64,000 bases of DNA from Haberlea rhodopensis (GCA_907163345.1 CAJQUN010000015.1:4806886-4870885); one strand, 5' to 3'; counted from the first letter of the stretch, positions 1 through 11,437 are shown. Notes: generated by a model not told the origin, from the letters alone. Program-made: numbers and translations.

Positions 1-560
1 ACGATAGTTGAACTCTTCAGGCTTCGGAGAGATTCAAGCTCGATTTCACCCTCAAGAAAGTAAAAGTCATTAATTACTTTCAGAACTTTTAAGGGAAGGA
101 ATGCAGATCTTAAGTATTTCTCAGGCTAAAAATAGCAATTATATACCATAAAATACTCGAGCATCGGACAGCCTTCAAGAAGAACATTAGCTTCCTTAAA
201 ATTCACTATTGACAGAGTATATTAAGATTCTGAAAATTGATCTGCATTCAAGATTATGGTCAACAAATGTGTAGGAAGAGATTGAGAGACACTATTTTGC
301 ACCCAAAAAGAGTGTCGAACAAAGTGTCGGCATTCTTTAGATGACGGACCCGGAGATTAATCCTCTTGGCATTAAGACGTATTGCAGCACTAACCCAAAT
401 CCTATCGTTAAGGTTTCGACAAATCAGACAGAAGATATAGATAGAAGGAACATCACACAAAGTGACATTTAATAATCCATAAACAAAATTCATAAAAACC
501 TTATCGGATTGGTGCTGGAGGTTGTGTTAGCATATGTGTCCTATAAGCCAAAAGTTGATA
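1..560. other. Unassigned sequence, no gene recognised
   Basis: AT-rich sequence with no ORF that resembles a known protein. The 77-codon minus-strand ORF at 260-493 has no recognisable motif. The right end (from about 561) runs into a possible copia-like LTR that continues beyond the nested retrotransposons at 18357. Confidence 0.5.
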
Positions 561-663
561 TGTTGGGCTTTATGCATCCAAACACATTAATACTCATTAG
601 CACTTATAAATATATCGCCTATGTCTCTAGAACCATGGTCATAATACAATTCCAATACACACA
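561..663 (+). mobile_element. Possible left part of a copia-like LTR interrupted by the nested elements
   Basis: The sequence begins TGTTGGGC, carries a TATA-like TTATAAATATA near 605-615, and stops at the ACACA target site of the large Ty3 element. The sequence continues at 18357 and ends in CCAACA directly before GTGGTATCAGA, a methionine-tRNA-type primer binding site. Joined across the insertion this would make an LTR of about 330 bp. The left boundary is a guess from the TG start, because no second LTR copy is in the window. Confidence 0.35.
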
Positions 664-1390
664 TGTGATGTCCCCGAAATGATTAATTACATTAATTATG
701 TTTATGTGATTAATTATGTGGATAATTGATTTACGTGTTGAAATTAATTATCATGATGAAATGCTTAGTCACATGATAGGCATGACCCGGGGGTTACGTT
801 TCAAGGTGCATGATAGAAAATGGGGTGTTAACATGATTTAATTGTGTTGATTGTTAATTATAAGGGAAGTATGGATTTAATGAAGTTGGTTGCATTTTTG
901 TAAAATGCTTTTAAAATACCATGTTGGGGTATTTTATACATCATGTTAATTTTTGGGTACAGTTTAATTAACCCATATACCCCACTATACCCTCCTTCCC
1001 CTCACTTTACCCTTTCCCTCTAAAATCCCCAATTCATTCCCAAAACCCTTCACATTCCCCATTTTCGAAATCCTCCAAGGAAGGAGAAGGAAAGTTCCAC
1101 AAAACTTGTGTTTGTGTGATTCTTGTCAAGATTTGGAGTCTTCAAGAGGTACGGAACCCTTCCTAAAATTTTTATGAAGTTTGGATTTGAAATGGGATGA
1201 TTTTGAAGTGATTTATATGGGTTTATTTTGTGTATGTGTTGTATGTTGTTGGGGTATGATTTTTGAAGTGTTTATGTGGGTTTTCGTGAGTTATGATGAT
1301 GTTAGTGTTATTGGAAAGTTTGGGTTTGTATGGTATGGGATTGAGCTTGGAAAATGCTCAAACATGACAAAAAATCGCGCACCAGCAGGT

Positions 1391-1538
1391 GGCGATCGAT
1401 CGCCTGAAATGAGGCGATCGATCGCCGAAGGCCAGTAGCCATTTCGCGTAGCAGGCGATCGATCGCCTCAAATGAAGCGATCGATCGCCGCAAGGCAAAA
1501 AGTGAGGCGATCGATCGCCTCGTGCAGCGATCGATCGC
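1391..1538. repeat. Six GATCGATC-core palindromes in the 5' LTR
   Basis: Perfect palindromes GGCGATCGATCGCC at 1391-1404, 1413-1426, 1454-1467 and 1506-1519, and GCGATCGATCGC at 1477-1488 and 1527-1538. The copy at 1504-1521 extends to an 18-bp perfect palindrome. The 3' LTR carries the same cluster at about 7534-7683. The spacers are not conserved repeats, so this is a cluster of palindromes and not a simple satellite. Confidence 0.9.
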
Positions 1539-1956
1539 CGCTGTTTAAAACATGGCAAATGATGATTTTTGATGAATTTTTGGTATTTGGCTATTATTTG
1601 GCTTCTAATATTGATTTGTATGGTTGTGTGGAACCATCCCAGGTGCCAACAACATCAAGAAGATAGAGTTCTTCAATTTCTCCACTTTTGGAATTAAGGT
1701 ACGTAAGACGCGTACGGGCATCTGACGGTAACATATTCTTACACTATGACTATGCAATAATCGTATAAGTATTTAAGATGTTCATGATGATGATGTTTAT
1801 GATGAGTGAAGAGGATATGATGTTTATGATGATGATTATGATAAGTAAGTTTATGATGATGATGTTTATGATGAGTGAAGAGGATATGATGTCTATGAGG
1901 ATGATTATGAAAAGTAAAGATGATGTTTATATGATGTCTATATAATAATACGATGT

Positions 1957-2515
1957 TATGATATGGTAAGATGCCATACGATTGGGTAAGATGCCCACGT
2001 GGTAAGATGCCACACGATGTTATGATATGGTAAGATGTCATACGATTGGGTCAGATGCCCACGTGGTAAGATGCCACACGATGTTATGATATGGTAAGAT
2101 GTCATACGATTGGGTAAGACGCCCACGTGGTAAGATGCCACACGATGTTATGATATGGTAAGATGCCATACGATTGGGTAAGACGCTCACGTGGTAAGAT
2201 GCCACACGATGTTATGATATGGTAAGATGCCATACGATTGGGTAAGACGCCCACGTGGTAAGATGCCAAACGATGTTATGATATGGTAAGATGCCATACG
2301 ATTGGGTAAGACGCCCACGTGGTAAGATGACACACGATGTTATGATATGGTAAGATGCCATACGATAGGGTAAGATGCCCACGTGGTAAGATGCCACACG
2401 ATATTATGATATGGTAAGATGCCATACGATAGGGTAAGATGCCCACGTGGTAAGATGCCACACGATATTATGATATGGTAAGATGCCAAACGATGGGGTA
2501 AGATGCCCATATGCA
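1957..2515. repeat. 64-bp tandem array with three mini-hairpins per unit (about 9 units)
   Basis: The period is 64 bp. Each unit has three short inverted repeats sharing a seven-base loop: ATGG-TAAGATG-CCAT, TGGG-TAAGACG-CCCA and GTGG-TAAGATG-CCAC. Stems differ and loops match. The partner LTR has the same array with about 7 units (8097-8530). Long minus-strand ORFs with MASYHVG-like repeats are translations of this array. Confidence 0.9.
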
Positions 2516-2599
2516 AGAATGTGAATCAGGGTCAACAAAAAGAAGCTGACGAATAACCAGCATGTTTACTTAACTAAGATTTCGTACATTTACTGTTAT

Positions 2600-2965
2600 A
2601 TTTTGTTATGATGCTTATATGATGATGATGTTATAAGATGATGATACTAAGATGATGATGCTATAAGATGATGATGCTATAAGGTGATGGTGCTTATATG
2701 ATGAAGATGTTATAAGATGATGATACTATAAGATGATGATGCTATAAGATGATGATGCTATAAGGTGATGATGCTTATATGATGATGATGTTATAAGATG
2801 ATGATATTTATAAGATGATGATATTTATAAGATGATGATGCTATAAGATGATGATGCTATAAGATGATGATGCCTATATGATGATGATGTTATAAGATGA
2901 TAATATTTATAAGATGATGATGTTCATATGATGATGTTATAAGATGATGATATTTATAAGATGAT
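2600..2965. repeat. ATG-rich minisatellite with CTTATA/TATAAG arms
   Basis: Irregular tandem repeats of about 16-18 bp built from GATGATGATG plus CTATAAG, TTATAAG or CTTATAT. Several units form CTTATA...TATAAG inverted repeats around a TGATGATGATGT loop. The homologous array in the 3' LTR is at about 8620-8955. Confidence 0.85.
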
Positions 2966-3440
2966 GATTTTAATCATTCATGTCAAGAACTAATGATTAT
3001 ATGCATGGCTATGAAACATGGACAACCAAAGAGGGTTAATGCGATTAACCAGGAAGTATAAGTTACCAATTATTTTCATGCATTTATTTATATGCCATTG
3101 CCTTACGATGTTAAGTAACGATGTACATGCTCATGATGGGTTGTTCCTGTAGGTACACTTTTGGACCGAAGAGCCTAGGGTCGGGTTGAGGCAGTGAGCT
3201 AGAAGGAGCAAGACGCTTATAGGATACAGGATTTTGATAGTCTCTACTCTAGGAGTAGTGTAAATCTATAGCTTTAACATTCATCATTGAGAATGAAATT
3301 AATTAGCTTGTGAAATTTTATTTTGGTATGTAATCTTATTAGCTCAAAGCTACAACCGGAACCCTAAGACGTTATTAATGCATGTTTAGTCCATACTTTG
3401 TGTATTAAGATGATGTTAAGGTATGAAGACCCTACATTAG

Positions 3441-3452
3441 TGGTATCAGAGC
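3441..3452 (+). promoter_or_regulatory. Primer binding site (initiator-methionine tRNA type)
   Basis: TGGTATCAGAGC lies four bases after the 5' LTR end. It matches the usual plant Ty3 site complementary to the 3' end of initiator-methionine tRNA, and it fixes the element's plus orientation. Confidence 0.85.
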
Positions 3453-3698
3453 AGTGGTTAGAGAACCCGGGAATGAGTGAAGGGTAGCCTTAGCAATAAG
3501 TTGGCTAGGTGCTTACTTTTAAACATGTTTTATGCATATGTTGCATATGAAGTATATGATGTTGTACTAACATGTTTTGTTTCTCTAACGATGTATTATA
3601 TGAACTGCTTTTGGGTATTGTTGTTAACCCTTGTGTTGCAGCATAGCAGCAAATGCTGAAGTAAGTGATGCGATTTCATATGCACTTCTCCGTCGCCC

Positions 3699-6600
3699 AT
3701 GCCTCTTGTAGTCTCGACACCCGCTGGAAGAAGTTTGATAACTGATCAGATTGTTTATGACGGCCTCATTTATTTTGAGGGTAACGAGCTGAGGACAGAC
3801 TTGATTGTTCTGGGAATGTCAGACTTCGAATGCATTGTGGGCATCGATGTGCTGAACAAGTATCAGGCAGTTGTGGACTGCAGACAAGGATTGTCCGATT
3901 CAGGTCTGATATGGGGGTCCAATGGACATTCTATGGAGATGGTTCCCGTTCAAGGATTCCGTTAATATCTGCTGTCAAGATGGCACAGTTATTGGAACGA
4001 GACCATAAAGGATATCTCATCTATGCTGTTGATATTACTGAAAAGAGGGAAGAGTTAAAGGTTGAGGATGGGCCCGTAGTGGCGGTGTTTCCTGATGTAT
4101 TTCCGGAAGAGATTCCCGGATTCCCACCGACGAGAGAGGTTGAGTTGGGTTTGAGTTACTACCGGGGACGTCTGCCATTTCTCGTGCCCCAGATAGGATG
4201 GCACCAGCGGAGCTAAGGGAGTTAAAGATTCAGTTGCAAGAGCTCCTTGATAAGGGCTATATACGCCCTAGCGTATCGCCCTGGGGTGCGCCAGTTTTGT
4301 TTGTTAAGAAGTTCGATGCGGCTGTGCATCGATTACAGACAACTGAACAAAGCTACAGTAAAGAATAAGTATCCGCTTCCGAGGATCGATGATTTGTTTG
4401 ATCAGTTACAAGGTACGATGCTCTACAGTAAGATCGATCTGAGGTCGGGGTACCATCAGATTCGAGTAAGAGAAGATGATGTTCAGAAGACAGCCTTCAG
4501 GACTAGATATGGGCACTATGGATTCTTAGTCATGCCTTTTGGGGTGACAAATGCCCCAGCTGTTTTCATGAGTTTGATGAACAGGGTGCTCCAACCCTAT
4601 TTGGATCAGTTCGTCATAGTTTTCATTGACGATATGCTTAATTACTCTCGAACTGAAGAGGAACACGTGAGGCACTTGAGAACAGTACTCCAGATCCTTA
4701 GGGATTGCCAGACCCCTGACACAGCTGACTCAGAAAGGAGTGCCGTCCTATTGGTCCGAAGATTGTGAGGAAAGCTTCCAAGAATTGAAGCGTCGTTGAC
4801 TACGGCACCTATATTGGTGATTCCTTCTGAGAATAAGATGTTTGCCTTGTACACAAATGCATCACTGCAGGGTTTGGACTGTGTGTTGATGCAAGATAGG
4901 CATGTGGTGGCTTATGCATCGAGGCGATTGAAACCACATGAGGCTAGGTACCCAGTCCATGATTTGGAGCTGGCAGCCATTATATTTGCCTTGAAGATTT
5001 GGAGGCATTACTTGCATGGTACGTCGTTTACCATCTACACGGACCATAAGAGCCTGAAGTTTTTTTCACACAGGCTGAGTTGAATAGGCGACAAAGAAGA
5101 TGGATGGACTTACTCAAAGATTTTGATTGTGGAATTGAGTACCATCCAGGTGAAGCGAATTATTAGCAGACGCCTTAAGTAGGAAGGTGAAGAGTACTAC
5201 TGAGGATGTCATGAATTTATCAGCTATGATGACTTCTTGTTGCCATCTGAGCCATGATTTGATGTGGACACGTCGCCGGTGCGAGTGTCGACCTTATTGG
5301 CTGAGCCAGACATATTTGGGGCTATTAGGAAAGCCCAGAGGTCAGATGATGAGGTTCAGAGGTGGTCGTTATTAGTACTTCGAGGTCAGCCATCAAAGTT
5401 TAGAGTGGCTGAGGATGATTCCTTAAGACTCGGCAACCGCTGGGTAGTCCCAAATACGCCGGAGTTGCGTAAAGGAATCTTGGAGCGAGCTCACAGTAGC
5501 CGGTTCAGTATCCACCCAGGAAGAAGAAAGTTGTATAAGGACCTATGTGGTCAGTTCTGGTGGAGACGCATAAAGCGTGATGTTATGACCTTCGTCAAGA
5601 GATGTTTGATCTGCCAACAGGTGAAGGCAGAAAGGCAGAGGCCTGGGGGCGAGCTGAAGAGCTTGGAGGTACCTACGTGGGAGTGGGAGCACGTATCTAT
5701 GGACCTTGTGACCCACTTGCCAAGGACGGCCTCGGGATTTGATGAGATTTGGGTAATCGTGGATAGGCTGACGAAGGTAGCTCACTTCATCCTTTGTCAT
5801 GTGTCTTTCACATACCTAAAGATGGCCCAATTATATGTGCGGGATGTGATGAGGTTGCATGGGGTTCCAGTCTTGATTGTGTCTGACAGAGACCCAAGGT
5901 TCACTCCACATTTCTGGGAGGGTCTTCAGACAGCTTTGGGTACAGAGGTGAGACTGAGTACAACTTATCACCCTCAGACAGATGGCCAGACATAGCGTAC
6001 CTTACAGACGCTTGAGGACATGTTGAGGGCATGTGTTTTGGAGTTTGATACTCCGTGGCAAGAATCAGTACCACTGGTAGAGTCCTCTTATAATAACAGC
6101 TATCAGGCATTTTGAAGCTCTTTGCGGGCGACGTCGTAGATCACCGTTGTACTGGGAGGACTTGATTAGTAAGACGGTCGGAGGACCGGGTATGATTGAG
6201 GATATGGAAGAAAAGATTAAGTTGATACGCCAAAAGATGAAAGCGGCCCAGGATAGGCAAGCAGCCTATGCCAATAAGCGGCGACGACCGCTAGAATTCC
6301 AAGTAGGAGACAGGGTCTTCTTGGAAATCTCACCCTTCAGAGGTGTAGTTCGTTTTGGTATGCGGGGAAAGTTATCCCCGAGGTATGTTGGTCCATATGA
6401 AGTATTGCAGCGTATCGGTATTTTGGACTACCGTTTGGCTCTACCGCCGTCTCTATCTGGTATTCATGATGTCTTTCACGTCTCTATGTTGCGGAAGTAT
6501 GAGCCAGATCCGTCTCATGTATTACCACCTACTGAAGTGCAGTTGGACTCAGATGTATCCTACGTTGAACGACCGGTCAGAATTCTGGATCATGAGGATC

Positions 6601-6725
6601 GCAGATTACGAAGCAAGATTGTACCAATGGTCAAAGTTTAGTGGGATCGTCGGGATGTCGAGGAGGCTACGTGGGAGACGGAGCGGCATATGGTACAGCA
6701 CTACCCGGAACTATTCTCTTGTATG
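3699..6725 (+). pseudogene. Decayed pol of the Tekay-like element (protease end, RT, RNase H, integrase, chromodomain)
   Basis: Frame-broken polyprotein remains. A protease C-terminal part (3699-3965, ending around GIDVL) lacks the upstream DTG active site. Reverse transcriptase fragments at about 4100-4770 include VFIDDML where a Y/FxDD catalytic motif is expected. RNase H is at 4796-5160. Integrase at 5264-5995 has the HHCC zinc motif, then DLVTHLP, SDRDPRFT and STTYHPQTDGQ, and stops at a TAG. The C-terminal part at 6147-6641 and beyond holds a chromodomain-like stretch (RPVRILD...WDRRDVEEATWE) interrupted by a stop. Several frameshifts and stops mean it cannot encode a full polyprotein as read, though some breaks may be consensus errors. 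Confidence 0.88.
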
Positions 6726-6763
6726 TGATTTATGTTTAGTTTCTTTTGGGGTAAGTGCATGCG

Positions 6764-6798
6764 ATTTCGAGGACGAAATCTTATAAGTAGGGGATTAA
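6764..6798 (+). promoter_or_regulatory. Pre-PPT inverted repeat and polypurine tract
   Basis: ATTTCGAGGACGAAAT (6764-6779) is an inverted repeat with 6-bp arms and an AGGA loop. It is followed by the purine-rich AAGTAGGGGATTAA immediately before the 3' LTR at 6799. The same hairpin precedes the PPT of the LARD at 15445-15462. Confidence 0.75.
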
Positions 6799-9011
6799 TG
6801 TGATGTCCCCGAAATGATTAATTGCAATTAAGGCATTAATTATGTTTATGTGATTAATTATGTGGATAATTGATTTACGTGTTGAAATTAATTATCATGA
6901 TGAAATGCTTAGTCACATGATAGGCATGACCAGGGGGTTACGTTTCAAGGTGCATGATAGAAAATGGGGTGTTAACATGATTTAATTGTGTTGATTGTTA
7001 ATTATGAGGGAAGTATGGATTTAATGAAGTTGGTTGCATTTTTGTAAAATGCTTTTAAAATACCATGTTGGGGTATTTTATACATCATGTTAATTTTTGG
7101 GTACAATTTAATTAACCCATATACCCCACTATACCCTCCTTCCTTTCACTTTACCCTTTCCCTCTAAAATCCCCAATTCATTCCCAAAACCCTTCCCATT
7201 CCCCATTTTCGAAATCCTCCAAGGAAGGAGAAGGAAAGTTCCACAAAACTTGTGTTTGTGTGATTCTTGTCAAGATTTGGAGTCTTCAAGAGGTATGGAA
7301 CCCTTCCTAAAATTTTTATGAAGTTTGGATTTGAAATGGGATGATTTTGAAGTGATTTATATGGGTTTATTTTGTGTATGTGTTGTATGTTGTTGGGGTA
7401 TGATTTTTGAAGTGTTTTATGTGGGTTTTCGTGAGTTATGATGATGTTAGTGTTATTGGAAAGTTTGGGTTTGTATGGTATGGGATTGAGCTTGGAAAAT
7501 GCTCAAACATGACGAAAAATCGCGCACCAGCAGGTGGCGATCGATCGCCTGAAATGAGGCGATCGATCGCCGAAGGCCAGTAGCCATTTCGCGTAGCAGG
7601 CGATCGATCGCCTCAAATGAAGCGATCGATCGCCGCAAGGCAAAAAGTGAGGCGATCGATCGCCTCGTGCAGCGATCGATCGCGCTGTTTAAAACATGGC
7701 AAATGATGATTTTTGATGAATTTTTGGTATTTGGCTATTATTTGGCTTCTAATATTGATTTGTATGGTTGTGTGGAACCATCCCAGGTGCCAACAACATC
7801 AAGAAGATAGAGTTCTTCAATTTCTCCACTTTTGGAATTAAGGTACGTAAGACGCGTACGGGCATCTGACGGTAACATATTCTTACACTATGACTATGCA
7901 ATAATCGTATAAGTATTTAAGATGTTCATGATGATGATGTTTATGATGAGTGAAGAGGATATGATGTTTATGATGATGATTATGATAAGTAAGTTTATGA
8001 TGATGATGTTTATGATGAGTGAAGAGGATATGATGTCTATGAGGATGATTATGAAAAGTAACGATGATGTTTATAGGATGTCTATATAATGATACGATGT
8101 TATGATATGGTAAGATGCCATACGATTGGGTAAGACGCCCACGTGGTAAGATGTCACATGATGTTATGATATGGTAAGATGCCATACGATTGGGTAAGAC
8201 GCCCACGTGGTAAGATGCCACACGATGTTATGATATGGTAAGATGCCATACGATTGGGTAAGACGCCCACGTGGTAAGATGCCACACGATATTATGATAT
8301 GGTAAGATGCCATACGATTGGGTAAGACGCCCACGTGGTAAGATGCCACACGATGTTATGATATGGTAAGATGCCATACGATTGGGTAAGACGCCCACGT
8401 GGTAAGATGCCACACGATGTTATGATATGGTAAGATGCCATACGATAGGGTAAGACGCCCACGTGGTATGATGCCACACGATATTATGATATGGTAAGAT
8501 GCCCTACGATGGGGTAAGATGCCCATATGCACGAATGTGAATCAGGGTCAACAAAAAGAAGCTGACGAATAACCAGCATGTTTACTTAACTAAGATTTCG
8601 TACATTTTATATTTTGTTATGATGCTTATATGATGATGATGTTATAAGATGATGATACTATAAGATGATGATGCTATAAGATGATGATGCTATAAGGTGA
8701 TGATGCTTATATGATGATGATGTTATAAGATGATGATACGATAAGATGATGATGCTATAAGATGATGATGCTATAAGGTGATGATGCTTATATGATGATG
8801 ATGTTATAAGATGATGATATTTATAAGATGATGATATTTATAAGATGATGATGCTTATATGATGATGATGTTATAAGATGATAATATTTATAAGATGATG
8901 ATGTTCATATGATGATGATGTTATAAGCTGATGATATTTATAAGATGATGATTTTAATCATTCATGTCAAGAACTCATGATTATATGCATGGCTATGAAA
9001 CAGGGACAACC
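6799..9011 (+). repeat. 3' LTR of the Tekay-like element, left part
   Basis: Repeats 664-3020 with few substitutions. It includes the GATCGATC cluster (about 7534-7683), the 64-bp array (about 8097-8530, two units fewer than the 5' LTR) and the minisatellite (about 8620-8955). It is cut by the LARD after GGGACAACC; CAACC at 9007-9011 is the duplicated target. Confidence 0.92.
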
Positions 9012-11421
9012 TGTGATGACCAGGGATTATAAATGTTAATCCCGTAGTGTTAATAACCCCTAAAGTTGTTTTACGTGGCGCTTGGAGTTTAATCGCGGTG
9101 TTGGGCCTTCTGGGCTCGTTTATTTGGGTAGTTGGGATTGTTGGATCCCGAGGTTGAGATTGTATTCTCATTACGGTGAAAAATCTAAGAGTTGGGTTTT
9201 TAGTGTGACTCGGAATCTCGGTTGCTTGGTGTGGGCGCCGGTAGGGGGTTTTTGAGTTAGAGAGAGAATTTTTGAAAACAGATGATTTTTAATGAATCAT
9301 GATGTATTTGTGGGGATATTAGTATTTCGGGGTATTTTTGCTATAAATACCAGTTGAACCCGAGATTTTAATTATCGGAACCATTTCAGCATCTTATTTC
9401 TCTCTCCCTCCCGCGTCGCCCTTCCCGTCGCCCCAGACCCACGCCGCTTCCAGGCGTGCGCCCGCCGCCGTTCGGCGCGTGCGACCCGCCGCCGGCTTCG
9501 TCTCGTCTAGGCGCAGCTATCCCCTCCGGCAATTGAGAGTTTCGTCGCGTTTTGAAGTCGGATTTTGCGGGAATGCGCTGATCCCCAATTCCTAGGGTTC
9601 ATCGATTTCGAACGTTTTACTTCCGATTTTCGATTGGGTAACCTCCCTTACCCCTTTTTCGTCATTATCGTGTATTTCCCTGCTATTTTTGGGTGGATTT
9701 GGTTCGAATTTCTTGCTGTTGGGCGTGAGGTTTTGGTTCGAAAATTTGTTGCTTTAATGGTTCGAATTTGAGGCTGTTTGCGTGGGGTTTATGTTCGTAT
9801 TTTGGGGGTTTTTGGCAAGGGGTGATGGTTCTTGCTATTGATAGATTTAATTCATGTTTAGATGAATTATGGTGTTTAGTTTGAGTTCGATTTGTGTTGT
9901 GAAGGTTCGAAAATTTGTGGGGTGTTCTTGAGCAATTTTCGATAATGGTTAATTGTTGTGTGTTGACAATATTTTTTTAAGGGTTATGGGTGTGCTTGAG
10001 CATGGGTTGCATGTTCATAAATAATTGTGAATTATTTATCGTGTTAGCACATCGTTCCTCGGGGCATGGAACTCGAGCAAGGTTTGGCTCGGACTTCGGA
10101 AATTTAAGGTACGTGCGACGTACGAGCATTACTTTATATAAGAGCATTTGTGAAATGCATAATGTGTTTTAATCGCATTAGATGGTTGTGGGTATGGCTA
10201 TATATATATGTGTCGATATGACTATGGAACGACCTAGTCTTGACATCGCTGCCACAAGTGTGCGTAGTACTAGAGTAGTATGACCTTATAAGAAATATGG
10301 GGTACTGGGTGTATATGACTATTGTATGGCATTTGAGATGCCTGAGAATGATCGTGGAATCATGTATTCGTTATGAGACATGTGAGATGTCTAAGTATAA
10401 TGGAGAATTTGTAAAATAAATGCTAGGCATTTGAGCTATCTGTGATTGGTAGCAAAGTTGAAAATCAGTATTAGATATCGAGATATCTATGTTTGTATGT
10501 ATAATGAATTTGGAATCATTAATTATTGATACTTGAGAATCAGGCATGCTATGAGTTAAATCAATGTGTTGATTTACCGATTTATGAGATTTGATGAGTT
10601 TGATGATTGTGAGAACAGGGACAGTACACGGAATCCGGATGAGGATGTTGTCATCCAGGGAGTATCATTTAAAATTCATTAGTATTTACTTTTGTTGTAA
10701 ATTATGAATTTCATTATTGTGATTATGGGATTTTGTGTATTGGTATGCTCACCCCGTTGGGGGCTGTCTCTGTTGGGGCAGGTGAACAGGTACATCGATG
10801 GCTTTGGAGTTGAGCTCGAGCTGTTGATTGGATTTACTCCCAGGATCGTGATACCAGGGCTTGATGGAGCACGGTATCGTATAGAGTACCTATATACACC
10901 TGAGGGTTATATACATATTCATGATGCTCGCATGTGAGCACGATTATACTTGTATCTGGATTGTATATAAAGGCAATTGCTAAATGATATGAGAGTCATT
11001 GGTGTATTATGTGGGTGTTGAAACCCACTTTTGTCGTCATATGTGTGGTGTCTTCCCTGGCTGGGAATTTACTTGGTATTGCTGCATTCTGATGAGTATT
11101 ATGTTTTCCCTGACCGGGAATTATGTTATGTGTTGTGCTTTTATTTCGGGATAGCTCTATTTATGGGGAGACTCTGCCCAAATTTTTATAAAAGTCCACA
11201 ATGTAAAAAGTGGCACAAAGGGGATGGTAATGGGTGAACTTTATGAGTCTATTTGTTGTTAGGCTGATGATCTTTTAACATTGAGTGTTAATGGAAATTT
11301 TGTAATTGCCATGCAATGATAAAGTATCATCTGAGCTTCCCGATTGACTTTTTATTGAAAGCATGTGCCACACATAGTGGTTAATACACTAATCAAGGGT
11401 TAAGGGCTTGGGGTCCTTACA
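9012..11421 (+). repeat. 5' LTR of the LARD
   Basis: Contains a TATA box (9342-9349) followed by a C-rich leader (9390-9540), the splice-donor-like dyad near 10102-10120, a GGACA-hairpin module (10614-10790) and the end TCCTTACA. Short ORFs such as 9565-9771 recur exactly in the other LTR but show no protein resemblance. Confidence 0.9.
9342..9349 (+). promoter_or_regulatory. TATA box of the LARD LTR
   Basis: TATAAATA lies about 330 bp into the LTR and is repeated at 15811-15818 in the 3' LTR. A pyrimidine-rich stretch about 40 bp downstream is a plausible transcription start region (inference). Confidence 0.55.
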
Positions 11422-11425
11422 TTAG

Positions 11426-11437
11426 TGGTATCAGAGC
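11426..11437 (+). promoter_or_regulatory. Primer binding site of the LARD
   Basis: TGGTATCAGAGC is four bases downstream of the LTR end at 11421, with the same spacing as in the host element. Confidence 0.85.

Larger units (their letters stand above)
664..3436 (+). repeat. 5' LTR of the Tekay-like element (2773 bp)
   Basis: Directly repeated as 6799-9011 plus 17943-18351. It contains in order a T/C-rich leader (960-1100), six GATCGATC palindromes (1391-1538), a splice-donor-like AAGGTACGT with an inverted repeat (about 1698-1714), a 64-bp tandem array (1957-2515), an ATG-rich minisatellite (2600-2965) and a hairpin-bearing module (3019-3160). Minus-strand ORFs over the arrays translate the repeats and are not genes. 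Confidence 0.93.

Noticed and set aside
1956..2461. Overlapping minus-strand ORFs of 61 residues starting MASYHVG, spaced by 64 bp
   Set aside because: They are translations of the 64-bp tandem repeat; 64 is not a multiple of three, so frames shift each unit and no continuous protein exists.
1957..2515. CRISPR-like array
   Set aside because: Units are contiguous 64-bp repeats with no unique spacers, inside a plant LTR.
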